A stretch of 7,051 nucleotides of DNA from a bacterium (GCA_030632465.1 DAOVUR010000099.1:1-7051); one strand, 5' to 3'; counted from the first letter of the stretch, positions 1-5,409 are shown. Notes: generated from the sequence alone by a model not told the origin. Program-made: numbers and translations.

Positions 1-40
1 ATGTCGAAGAGATATTTAGCGCTAAATATCTCTTCGACAT
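1..40. repeat. Perfect 40-bp palindrome at the left edge
   Basis: Bases 1-20 are the exact reverse complement of bases 21-40, with the centre between 20 and 21 (AGC|GCT) and no loop. The right arm belongs to mutM, since it reads A-K-Y-L-F-D-I in the gene's frame. The left arm also stays open in that frame and puts a Phe where E. coli MutM has one (F-N-G-E-Y-L compared with F-S-A-K-Y-L here). The palindrome could therefore be real coding DNA. It could equally be an inverted duplication made at a contig end, because it touches base 1 and may continue outside the window. Confidence 0.9.
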
Positions 41-416
41 CACTCGCAAGAGAAAGGCTAAAGTTAAAGAGCTACTTCTTAATCAGCAGATTGTTGCTGG
101 CATTGGCAATATCTATGTGAGTGAGATTCTTTTTCGTGCTAAAATTCATCCTGCACGCCAAGTATGCAATCTTACCCTACCTGACTGCCGTAATCTTGTG
201 AAATATACCGTAACCATTCTACAAAATGCCATTACTGCTGGTGGCACAACTATCAGTGACTATAAAGATGTGAATGGCGATGAAGGAAAGTTCACCAGAG
301 AACTGCTTGTGTATGGCCGTGACGGCGCACAATGCACAAAATGCAAGAGCATTATTGAAACACAAGTTATCGGCGGCCGCTCAACATTTCACTGTCCTAA
401 ATGCCAAAAAAGCTAA
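3..416 (+). CDS. mutM: Formamidopyrimidine-DNA glycosylase, C-terminal part (5' truncated)
   Basis: This is the C-terminal 137 residues of MutM/Fpg, the bifunctional glycosylase/AP-lyase that removes 8-oxoguanine and formamidopyrimidines from DNA. The reading frame is open from base 3, so the gene begins left of the window, and the catalytic N-terminal Pro-Glu is not seen. Visible family features are the helix-two-turn-helix signature G-I-G-N-I-Y-V-S-E followed by the L-F-R-A-K-I-H-P stretch, the Q-N-A-I-T-A-G-G-T-T-I block, and the E-L-L-V-Y-G-R segment. The C-terminal zinc finger is C-X2-C-X16-C-X2-C and carries the G-G-R-S-T turn whose Arg contacts DNA phosphate. The frame ends in TAA just after the last finger Cys, as usual. 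The first six codons lie in the left arm of the edge palindrome and are less certain. An internal ATG at 117 falls within the conserved G-N-I-Y-V-S-E region and is not a start. Confidence 0.95.
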   Translation, partial: VEEIFSAKYLFDITRKRKAKVKELLLNQQIVAGIGNIYVSEILFRAKIHPARQVCNLTLPDCRNLVKYTVTILQNAITAGGTTISDYKDVNGDEGKFTRELLVYGRDGAQCTKCKSIIETQVIGGRSTFHCPKCQKS

Positions 417-443
417 ATGTTATTAAACCTGTGAAACTATCGT

Positions 444-536
444 CCCCAGTGACCTTGTGTCATTGGAACGAAAGATTTCTTAATAATATATATATTATAA
501 GAAATCTTATTCACCCACGACACAAGGTCGTAGGGG
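444..536. repeat. Bipartite 93-nt inverted repeat / long hairpin
   Basis: Two nested stems are visible. The outer arms are CCCC (444-447) with GGGG (533-536) and GACCTTGTGTC (451-461) with GACACAAGGTC (519-529), all perfect. They are separated by a 3x3 internal loop (AGT / GTA). The inner arms are AAGATTTCTT (472-481) with AAGAAATCTT (499-508), capped by a perfect 16-bp A/T palindrome at 483-498. Unpaired stretches of about 10 nt (462-471 and 509-518) separate the two stems. It follows the mutM stop by 27 nt and could end that transcript, but no T-run follows the G-rich arm. A short palindromic repeat or MITE-like element is the likelier class. Confidence 0.75.
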
Positions 537-576
537 TTTGCAAACACCACAAACTAACACTACTCATCCAAAAAAA

Positions 577-606
577 TTGACTACCTGCCTAACAATCTGC
601 AACAAT
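577..606 (+). promoter_or_regulatory. Possible promoter for hisHF
   Basis: TTGACT at 577-582 matches five of six bases of the -35 consensus and sits directly after an A-run. A weak -10 (AACAAT, 601-606, four of six) follows at an 18-nt spacing. Used as drawn, transcription would start near 613 and place the three hairpins at 620-794 in a leader of about 200 nt before hisH. This rests on consensus matching only. Confidence 0.3.
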
Positions 607-619
607 AACGATCTTGATT

Positions 620-659
620 AAATAAGACTCCTCGTGGCAAGTCCGCGAGGTATCTATTT
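620..659. repeat. Small stem-loop before repeat copy 1
   Basis: CCTCGTGG (630-637) pairs with CCGCGAGG (643-650) through eight positions, one of them a G-T wobble, across the 5-nt loop CAAGT. A lower A/T stem adds AAATA (620-624) with TATTT (655-659) and a few bulged pairs between. The 3' side ends in a T-rich but broken run, so a weak terminator is possible. It abuts the dispersed repeat that begins at 660. Confidence 0.6.
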
Positions 660-748
660 ATTGTAGGGCGAGAACGGTTGAGCTTGCGAGACCTTCCCGC
701 CGGGCCTGGCTGGAAGGCATCGTACCTCAGCCATTCCAGCCCTACAAT
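660..748. repeat. Dispersed 89-bp imperfect palindromic repeat, copy 1
   Basis: The ends are a perfect 10-bp inverted repeat (ATTGTAGGGC / GCCCTACAAT), and the pairing continues imperfectly almost to the centre, so the whole unit folds as one long hairpin. A second copy lies at 5234-5322 in the same orientation. The two are identical except at one position pair, and the identity runs six bases further to 754. The internal sequence is G+C-rich, unlike the flanks. No transposase and no clear target duplication is seen, so a REP- or MITE-like non-autonomous element is the best class. Copy 1 lies 67 bp upstream of hisH. Confidence 0.85.
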
Positions 749-758
749 TGATGATGCA

Positions 759-794
759 GCGAGCTATGGGGCATTATAGTCCCCTCGGCTTCGC
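759..794 (+). promoter_or_regulatory. Imperfect hairpin just upstream of the hisH ribosome binding site
   Basis: GGGG (768-771) pairs with CCCC (781-784). A lower stem pairs GCGAGC (759-764) with GCTTCGC (788-794, one bulged T), with an internal loop between them. It ends 6 nt before the AGGA of hisH, so if transcribed it could affect hisH translation. An alternative short stem, CTAT (764-767) with ATAG (776-779), excludes the G/C stem. No T-run follows, so it does not look like a terminator. Any function is inferred. Confidence 0.35.
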
Positions 795-815
795 AATAAC
801 AGGAAAGAGAAAACA

Positions 816-1439
816 ATGATTGCTGTGATAGATTATAAGGCTGGTAACTTAACTAGTGTTGGCCTGGCTTTTGAAACACTTGGTATTGATGTTACAATAA
901 CTGATTCGCCAGAACTGATTTTAAATGCCGATAAAGTTATTTTTCCGGGCGTAGGTGCCGCCGGCTCTGCCATGAAATCGCTAAATGAACTTGGACTCAT
1001 TGATGTGATCAGAACTGTAGTAGAACGAGAGACACCATTTTTAGGTATATGTCTCGGCACACAGATAATCTTCGATACTCTAGAGGAAAATGGCGGCGTA
1101 ACAGGTATAGGCATTATTCCTGGCAGCGTCCCACGTTTTCAGCCATCATCAAAATTTGATAAAGTTCCACAGATGGGTTGGAATGCCGTCAAGCAGACTA
1201 GCGAACACCCAATATTCACGGATATTGAAGATAATAGTGAATTCTACTTTGTGCACAGCTACTATCCAGCACCATCTGATAAATCTATGATTATTGGTAC
1301 AACTGATTATGCAGATATCACATTTGCCTCTGCTATAACTAAGGGATCGCTGGTAGCCACTCAGTTTCACCCGGAGAAATCTGGCAAGGTCGGGCTAAAG
1401 CTGCTACAAAACTTCGTCAACTGGAACCCTAAACACTAA
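816..1439 (+). CDS. hisH: Imidazole glycerol phosphate synthase, glutaminase subunit HisH
   Basis: HisH is a class I glutamine amidotransferase of 207 residues, normal for the family. It hydrolyses glutamine and passes ammonia to HisF in the fifth step of histidine synthesis, in the cytoplasm. The N-terminal I-D-Y-K-A-G-N-L is the usual start of HisH. The P-G-V-G-A oxyanion strand is at residues 44-48, the nucleophile elbow G-I-C-L-G puts the catalytic Cys at 79, and F-H-P-E-K-S gives His185 and Glu187, so the triad is complete. The ATG at 816 is preceded by AGGAAAGAG. The gene is 12 bp from hisF and surely co-transcribed with it. In many bacteria hisA lies between the two, but here they are direct neighbours. 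Confidence 0.97.
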   Translation: MIAVIDYKAGNLTSVGLAFETLGIDVTITDSPELILNADKVIFPGVGAAGSAMKSLNELGLIDVIRTVVERETPFLGICLGTQIIFDTLEENGGVTGIGIIPGSVPRFQPSSKFDKVPQMGWNAVKQTSEHPIFTDIEDNSEFYFVHSYYPAPSDKSMIIGTTDYADITFASAITKGSLVATQFHPEKSGKVGLKLLQNFVNWNPKH

Positions 1440-1451
1440 ACGGACACTATC

Positions 1452-2231
1452 ATGCTTACAAAACGAATTATTCCATGTTTAGACATCAAAAACAAAGTAG
1501 TTACAAAGGGCGTTAAGTTCCAAAACAACGTTGAACTTGGCGACCCTGTTGAGATGGCCGCACGCTATTATGAAGAAGGTTGTGACGAACTCGTATTCTA
1601 CGATATTACAGCCTCTGCTGAACGACGCCCTATTGATATTGATATGGTTAAGGAGGTGGCAAATGCTGTTCGTATCCCTTTCGCTGTTGGCGGCGGTATC
1701 CGCTCGCTAGAAGATATGTCTCGCGTGCTACTAGCTGGCGCAGAGAAGGTATCTGTGAATTCATTAGCGGTAGAGAACCCAAACATTATTGCAGAAGGCG
1801 CTAAAGCTTTCGGCAACCAATGCATTGTGCTCGGCATGGACCCACTCGCAGTTGACGATCTAGAGAAATATCCAAGTGGATATGAAATCACTACACGCGG
1901 ATTCCGCAACCATACTGGCATGGACGCTTTGGAGTGGGCAAAACGCGCAGAAGGACTCGGTGCTGGCGAAATTGTGGTGAACTCTGTTGATGCCGATGGC
2001 ACACGTCAAGGGTTCGAACTTAAACTTACCAAACTAATAGCAGAGAATGTTGGCATTCCTGTCGTGGCATCAGGTGGTGCTGGTTCATCAGCTCATCTAG
2101 CAACCGTATTTAATGAGGCGCACGCCGATGCCGCAATTATTGCTGGCATGATCCATACTGGCGACTACACTATCCCACAGATTAAGCAGGAGCTAATCGA
2201 ACTCGGCATCCCAATCCGGCACACCTGGTAA
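1452..2231 (+). CDS. hisF: Imidazole glycerol phosphate synthase, cyclase subunit HisF
   Basis: HisF is the TIM-barrel cyclase that uses ammonia from HisH to convert PRFAR to imidazole glycerol phosphate and AICAR, joining histidine and purine synthesis. The protein has 259 residues, a typical length. The catalytic Asp11 lies in I-I-P-C-L-D-I and Asp130 in I-V-L-G-M-D, matching the two acids known in Thermotoga HisF. Phosphate-binding glycine loops are seen at F-A-V-G-G-G-I-R (77-84) and A-S-G-G-A-G (206-211), and N-S-V-D-A-D-G-T (177-184) is the usual second-half signature. The spacer to hisH has no strong Shine-Dalgarno, so translation is probably coupled to hisH. No other his gene is in the window. 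Confidence 0.97.
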   Translation: MLTKRIIPCLDIKNKVVTKGVKFQNNVELGDPVEMAARYYEEGCDELVFYDITASAERRPIDIDMVKEVANAVRIPFAVGGGIRSLEDMSRVLLAGAEKVSVNSLAVENPNIIAEGAKAFGNQCIVLGMDPLAVDDLEKYPSGYEITTRGFRNHTGMDALEWAKRAEGLGAGEIVVNSVDADGTRQGFELKLTKLIAENVGIPVVASGGAGSSAHLATVFNEAHADAAIIAGMIHTGDYTIPQIKQELIELGIPIRHTW

Positions 2232-2260
2232 ACCAGAAGCCAGAAGCCGGAGAAAAAAGT

Positions 2261-2285
2261 AAAACGTACCTCTGGGCCGTTTTTT
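2261..2285 (+). terminator. Weak candidate terminator after hisF
   Basis: AAAACG (2261-2266) pairs with CGTTTT (2278-2283), and an upper CC/GG pair closes a 3-nt loop across a 2x2 mismatch. The 3' arm merges with a run of six T at 2280-2285. The stem is poor in G/C, so termination would be weak. Its position 29 bp after the hisF stop and before hslO fits an operon end. Confidence 0.4.
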
Positions 2286-2306
2286 AAAACTGACAACTAA
2301 AAACTG

Positions 2307-2334
2307 CTTGCTCTTCGTAGCTCGAAGAGCGAAG
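2307..2334 (+). promoter_or_regulatory. Stem-loop directly upstream of the hslO ribosome binding site
   Basis: GCTCTTCG (2310-2317) pairs perfectly with CGAAGAGC (2323-2330) across the 5-nt loop TAGCT. CTT (2307-2309) and AAG (2332-2334) extend the stem past a single bulged G. The purine-rich GAGAGGA of hslO starts at 2337, two bases after the stem, 10 nt before the ATG. A role in tuning hslO translation, for example by heat, is conceivable but not shown. Confidence 0.5.
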
Positions 2335-2353
2335 TAGAGAGGACTAGAAACTG

Positions 2354-3244
2354 ATGACTGATTTACTATATAAGGGACATTTTAAAGATGTTGATATCGC
2401 ATTCACTTATGCTGTAACAACAGCAACAGCCAACACAGCCGTAACAACACATGACTGCGATCCTGTCAGCGCGCATATTCTTGCACGTTCTTTAACAGCA
2501 GGGTTACTAAGCTCCGCACTGCTTCCTGACCAACAGCGACTAAACGCCTGCTGGAAATATGATGGCGCACTACGTACTGTTGTGGTTGATGCTGGCTCAG
2601 ACGGAACAGTCCGCGGCTTTCTCTCTCCAACGCAACTGCATAGCAGTGCAGGTAGCCTCGACGAACTATATGGCACAAAAGGCAATATCCAGATTTTCAC
2701 CAGCGAAGATGAGAAGATACTTAATTCAGGAACAAGTGAAATTGCACTGCATGACGTTGTGAACGATTTTGCATTCTACTACTGCATGAGTCATCAGATA
2801 GAGACCGAAATGATGGTTATGGTTGGTTTCAGTCAAGATCCGGCAGCGCCCATAGAGCTCTGCCAAGGCTGGATGCTACAAGCACTACCCGGCACTGACC
2901 TTGATCTATTCACGAAAATCCGTAACAGCATGCATAGCGATAAATTCCGTGCACTCATGGCAAACGACAGCGCGGCCGACGGTTACTTTGAGGAACTAGC
3001 AAAGGCTCTGTTCGAAAATAGCGGTGTATCACCCAAGGTTGAAATGGACTGGGGCCCTACCCCAGATTTCAAGTGCACGTGCAATCATGAAAAGATTTCT
3101 GCTGTTGTAAAAGCTATTCCAAGTACTGACCGGATGGAAATTGTGCAACAAAAAGAGGATTTAACCATTAGGTGTCAGTTCTGTAATAAGGCTTATATTC
3201 TTACTATTGATGAGTGTTCCGAGCTCTGGAACGAAAAAAAGTAA
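2354..3244 (+). CDS. hslO: Redox-regulated holdase chaperone Hsp33
   Basis: Hsp33 is a cytoplasmic holdase that stays off while its C-terminal cysteines hold zinc. It switches on when they are oxidised by peroxide, hypochlorous acid or disulfide stress together with unfolding. The protein has 296 residues, close to the family's usual 290-300. The N-terminal substrate-binding domain shows the family block W-K-Y-D-G-A-L-R-T-V-V-V-D-A (67-80) and R-G-F-L-S (87-91). The redox switch is intact: Cys241-X-Cys243, 30 residues, then Cys274-X2-Cys277, inside the usual F-K-C-T-C and C-Q-F-C-N-K-A-Y contexts. Three further Cys (35, 66, 154) lie outside the switch, as do Cys170 and Cys288. The start at 2354 has GAGAGGA 10 nt upstream. 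It appears to be a single-gene unit flanked by a weak terminator and the Rrf2 promoter region. Confidence 0.96.
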   Translation: MTDLLYKGHFKDVDIAFTYAVTTATANTAVTTHDCDPVSAHILARSLTAGLLSSALLPDQQRLNACWKYDGALRTVVVDAGSDGTVRGFLSPTQLHSSAGSLDELYGTKGNIQIFTSEDEKILNSGTSEIALHDVVNDFAFYYCMSHQIETEMMVMVGFSQDPAAPIELCQGWMLQALPGTDLDLFTKIRNSMHSDKFRALMANDSAADGYFEELAKALFENSGVSPKVEMDWGPTPDFKCTCNHEKISAVVKAIPSTDRMEIVQQKEDLTIRCQFCNKAYILTIDECSELWNEKK

Positions 3245-3291
3245 ATCAAAATGCATTTTCCGCTTGCCTTCTCCACCGCTTTTTCTAATAT

Positions 3292-3317
3292 GTGAGTAAG
3301 TTGACTATATTACTAAC
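3292..3317 (+). promoter_or_regulatory. Dyad overlapping a possible promoter upstream of the Rrf2 gene
   Basis: GTGAGTAA (3292-3299) and TTACTAAC (3310-3317) form an inverted repeat matching at seven of eight positions around a 10-nt spacer, the size expected for a dimeric regulator. A good -10 (TATATT, five of six) at 3306-3311 lies inside it, though a matching -35 near 3283 is poor. TTGACT at 3301-3306 could instead be a -35. Many Rrf2 proteins repress their own gene, so an autoregulatory operator is the natural guess. Confidence 0.4.
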
Positions 3318-3343
3318 AATAAGCCATATGGAGGACACGACTG

Positions 3344-3784
3344 ATGATGAGAGTATCAACAAAGGGCAGATACGCAACAAGAATTATGATATATCTTGCA
3401 CTGCATAGCAAGGGCGGTCCAATTCGCAAAAAAGAAATTGCTCAAGCTGAAAGATTATCAGCCGACTACGTAGAGCAGATCTTAACAAAGCTGAAGACTG
3501 CCAATCTAGTTCATAGTCAAAGAGGTAAACATGGTGGATTTGTACTAGCCCATGATCCTGCAGAGATTACTGTAAACCAGATTATCGAAGCTACAGAAGG
3601 CCCTATCAACCTTGTAGACTGCGCCAGCGAAAAATGCGGCAAAGAGTTCTACTGCGTCTCCAGCGAAATATGGCAAGAAGCAAGTGAAGCAATAAGCGCC
3701 ATCTTCTCTAAATATACACTCGCAGCACTGGCAAAGAAAACGGCAACCAGAAACTCAGCAAATGCAATATCATTCGAAATATAA
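3344..3784 (+). CDS. Rrf2-family transcriptional regulator with three conserved cysteines
   Basis: This 146-residue winged-helix protein begins M-R-V-S-T-K-G-R-Y-A, the usual Rrf2 opening. It continues with the DNA-binding region K-K-E-I-A-Q-A-E-R-L-S-A-D-Y-V-E-Q-I-L (29-47) and the wing at S-Q-R-G-K-H-G-G-F (58-66). Cys93, Cys98 and Cys104 are spaced C-X4-C-X5-C. This is the spacing of E. coli NsrR, and close to the C-X5-C-X5-C of IscR, so binding of an Fe-S cluster is likely. GGAGGA at 3330-3335 serves the start. Two ATG codons follow each other (3344 and 3347), and the second would give the family-typical first residue. The neighbour 119 bp downstream is metY, which points to a role in sulfur or cysteine supply, as for CymR. 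Which target and signal it uses cannot be read from the sequence, so no gene symbol is given. Confidence 0.9.
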   Translation: MMRVSTKGRYATRIMIYLALHSKGGPIRKKEIAQAERLSADYVEQILTKLKTANLVHSQRGKHGGFVLAHDPAEITVNQIIEATEGPINLVDCASEKCGKEFYCVSSEIWQEASEAISAIFSKYTLAALAKKTATRNSANAISFEI

Positions 3785-3828
3785 AATACAGGAAACAGGA
3801 GAGAGCCCCCAGAAAATAGAACACCAAA

Positions 3829-3843
3829 CTGACGCAACGTCAG
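3829..3843. promoter_or_regulatory. Short perfect dyad upstream of metY
   Basis: CTGACG and CGTCAG flank the 3-nt loop CAA, giving a perfect 6-bp inverted repeat in the spacer between the Rrf2 gene and metY. It lacks a following T-run, so it is a poor terminator. It could be a protein-binding site or an RNA hairpin. It does not resemble the dyad before the Rrf2 gene, so a shared operator is not supported. Confidence 0.35.
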
Positions 3844-3890
3844 ATCTATGAGCTGAAACAAAATAATACCGAATTAAACAGATAACTTTT

Positions 3891-3897
3891 AAGGATG
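3891..3897 (+). promoter_or_regulatory. Ribosome binding site that fixes the metY start
   Basis: AAGGA (3891-3895) is the only good Shine-Dalgarno here and sits 8 nt before the ATG at 3904. An earlier in-frame ATG at 3895 shares its first base with this motif and so cannot be served by it. The protein from 3904 also starts M-S-K-L-S-I-E-T-L-A-L-H-A-G, as family members do. Confidence 0.75.
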
Positions 3898-3903
3898 AAA
3901 ATA

Positions 3904-5199
3904 ATGAGCAAATTAAGTATAGAAACACTTGCGCTACACGCAGGTCAAGAAGCAGATCCAACTACTGGATCAAGAGCAGTACCCATCTATCAGACCAGCA
4001 GTTTTGTATTTAAAGATGCAGAACATGCAGCAAACCTCTTTGCACTAAAAGAGTTTGGCAATATATATACGCGCCTAATGAACCCAACATCTGATGTTGT
4101 TGAGAAACGCATAGCAGCCTTAGAAGGTGGTAGCGGTGCGCTTCTAACATCAAGCGGTATGGCCGCAATTTTCTTGGCAATCCATAATCTTGCAAGTGCA
4201 GGTGACCATATAATCGCCTCCACATCTCTTTATGGTGGTACAGAAACATGCTTCCGCTATACATTGCCACGCATCGGTATCGAAGTTACATTTATTGAAG
4301 ATATCACTGCTGAAAAGATTAAAGCTGCAACAAAAGAGAACACCAAGGCTGTCTACATAGAAACTGTAGGTAACCCAAAAGGTGACGTTGTAGATATTGC
4401 AGAAGTTGCAAAAGCAGCACATGCAGAATCGCTACCTCTGATTGTTGACAACACTTTTGCTCCTATTCTATGCAAACCAATAGAGCATGGTGCCGACATC
4501 GTGGTACATTCCTGCACCAAATGGATTGGCGGACATGGCACATCTATTGGCGGAGTAGTTGTTGATAGCGGCAAGTTCGACTGGTCATCAGGTCGTTTCC
4601 CTGAGTTCACTACCCCTGACGAGAGCTATCATGGTCTTGTTTACTGGGATGCACTCAGTGATGTACCTGGCATGGGCAATGTTGCATACATTATTAAAGC
4701 ACGTGTACAAGGCATGAGAAATATCGGTATGTGCCCTAGCCCATTTAATGCATTCCTATTTTTGCAGGGTCTAGAAACATTACCACTTCGCATAAACGCA
4801 CAGTGCGCTAACACACTTGAACTTGCCAAATGGCTTGAGCAGAATGACAAAGTTGAGTGGGTAACATATACAGGCTTGGAAAATAGCCCGTGGCATGATC
4901 TAGGCAAGAAGTACCTCACTGGTGGATTTGGAGCCGTACTTGGTTTCGGCATCAAGGGTGGAAGCAAGGCTGGAGAGAAGTTCATCAACTCCGTCAAGCT
5001 AGCTAGCCACTTGGCAAATGTAGGTGATGCAAAAACATTAGTACTGCATCCTGCATCAACAAGTCATCAGCAGATGAGCGAAGAAGCACAAGCTGCCGCC
5101 GGAGTAACTCCAGAGTTTATCCGTGTAGCTGTTGGTCTAGAAAATATGGACGACATAAAAGCTGACTTCGAGCAAGCTCTCGCTCTAGCAACGGAGTAA
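3904..5199 (+). CDS. metY: O-acetylhomoserine sulfhydrylase (PLP enzyme, Cys/Met metabolism family)
   Basis: This enzyme combines sulfide with O-acetyl-L-homoserine to give homocysteine, the direct route to methionine that bypasses cystathionine. The protein has 431 residues from the chosen start, normal for MetY and longer than the roughly 380-400 residues of cystathionine gamma-synthase. Seen in order are G-S-R-A-V-P-I-Y-Q-T-S-S-F (22-34), the cofactor-phosphate Tyr and Arg of N-I-Y-T-R-L-M-N-P-T (53-62), S-S-G-M-A-A (83-88), the ring-stacking Asp182 in V-D-N-T-F, and the Schiff-base Lys206 in S-C-T-K-W-I-G-G-H-G. The P-E-F-T-T-P-D-E-S-Y-H-G-L-V-Y segment is typical of O-acetylhomoserine enzymes. 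Methionine gamma-lyase is a less likely alternative. The Rrf2 gene upstream may control it. No met neighbour is present. Confidence 0.93.
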   Translation: MSKLSIETLALHAGQEADPTTGSRAVPIYQTSSFVFKDAEHAANLFALKEFGNIYTRLMNPTSDVVEKRIAALEGGSGALLTSSGMAAIFLAIHNLASAGDHIIASTSLYGGTETCFRYTLPRIGIEVTFIEDITAEKIKAATKENTKAVYIETVGNPKGDVVDIAEVAKAAHAESLPLIVDNTFAPILCKPIEHGADIVVHSCTKWIGGHGTSIGGVVVDSGKFDWSSGRFPEFTTPDESYHGLVYWDALSDVPGMGNVAYIIKARVQGMRNIGMCPSPFNAFLFLQGLETLPLRINAQCANTLELAKWLEQNDKVEWVTYTGLENSPWHDLGKKYLTGGFGAVLGFGIKGGSKAGEKFINSVKLASHLANVGDAKTLVLHPASTSHQQMSEEAQAAAGVTPEFIRVAVGLENMDDIKADFEQALALATE

Positions 5200-5233
5200 C
5201 CCCCCTCTAGGCAATCCCTCGAGCTGTCGATTC

Positions 5234-5322
5234 ATTGTAGGGCGAGAATGGTTGAGCTTGCGAGACCTTCCCGCCGGGCCTGGCTGGAAGGCATCGTACC
5301 TCAGCCGTTCCAGCCCTACAAT
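5234..5322. repeat. Dispersed 89-bp imperfect palindromic repeat, copy 2
   Basis: This has the same 10-bp terminal inverted repeat and interior as the copy at 660-748, in the same orientation. Shared sequence extends to 5328, where the copies diverge apart from a short CAGC. Only two bases differ, T5249 for C675 and G5307 for A733, and those two positions pair with each other in the hairpin. It lies 34 bp after the metY stop and 145 bp before thiS, and is the main content of this 268-bp spacer. The rest of the spacer shows no coding sequence and no thiamin riboswitch. Confidence 0.85.
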
Positions 5323-5384
5323 TGATGACACAGCAAAATGCTGGACATTAAAGCGATAAAAAGCATACGTAAATAACACCATGG

Positions 5385-5409
5385 ATGTTGAGCGTAGTCG
5401 AAACAGCAT
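5385..5409. repeat. Short hairpin with a GAGCGTAGTCGAA motif upstream of thiS
   Basis: ATGTTG (5385-5390) pairs with CAGCAT (5404-5409) in six positions, one a G-T wobble, around a 13-nt loop. The segment GTTGAGCGTAGTCGAAAC (5387-5404) resembles a short intergenic motif that I recall from several bacterial groups. A related 13-mer, GAGCGAAGTAGAG, lies before hslO at 2327-2339. The meaning is unknown. Confidence 0.35.

Larger units (their letters stand above)
417..815. other. 399-bp spacer between mutM and hisH, filled with hairpins
   Basis: I see no credible coding sequence in this spacer. From left to right it holds a bipartite hairpin (444-536), an A-rich stretch with a possible promoter (about 577-606), a small hairpin (620-659), copy 1 of the dispersed repeat (660-748), and an imperfect hairpin (759-794) just before the hisH ribosome binding site. 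The hisH start is served by AGGA at 801-804, 11 nt before the ATG. The density of foldable DNA is much higher than in any other spacer here. Confidence 0.8.

Noticed and set aside
660..748. CRISPR repeat
   Set aside because: The two copies are about 4.5 kb apart with genes between, and each is an 89-bp hairpin. There is no array of regularly spaced repeats.
417..815. Histidine attenuator or T-box before hisH
   Set aside because: Only two adjacent His codons (CAC CAC near 545) occur, with no start codon in that frame, and no T-box antiterminator sequence is visible.
2233..2246. Tandem CCAGAAG CCAGAAG after hisF
   Set aside because: Only two 7-bp units are present, too few to call a repeat array.
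3248..3259. 12-bp palindrome AAAATGCATTTT after hslO
   Set aside because: It is short and A/T-rich and has no loop or T-run in the right place, so it is within what chance produces in a spacer.
3895..3903. Upstream ATG as the metY start
   Set aside because: It overlaps the Shine-Dalgarno itself and adds three residues not typical of the family.
4353..4997. Minus-strand open frames of 85 and 118 codons inside metY
   Set aside because: Both are fully antisense to metY, with no ribosome binding site or recognisable domain.
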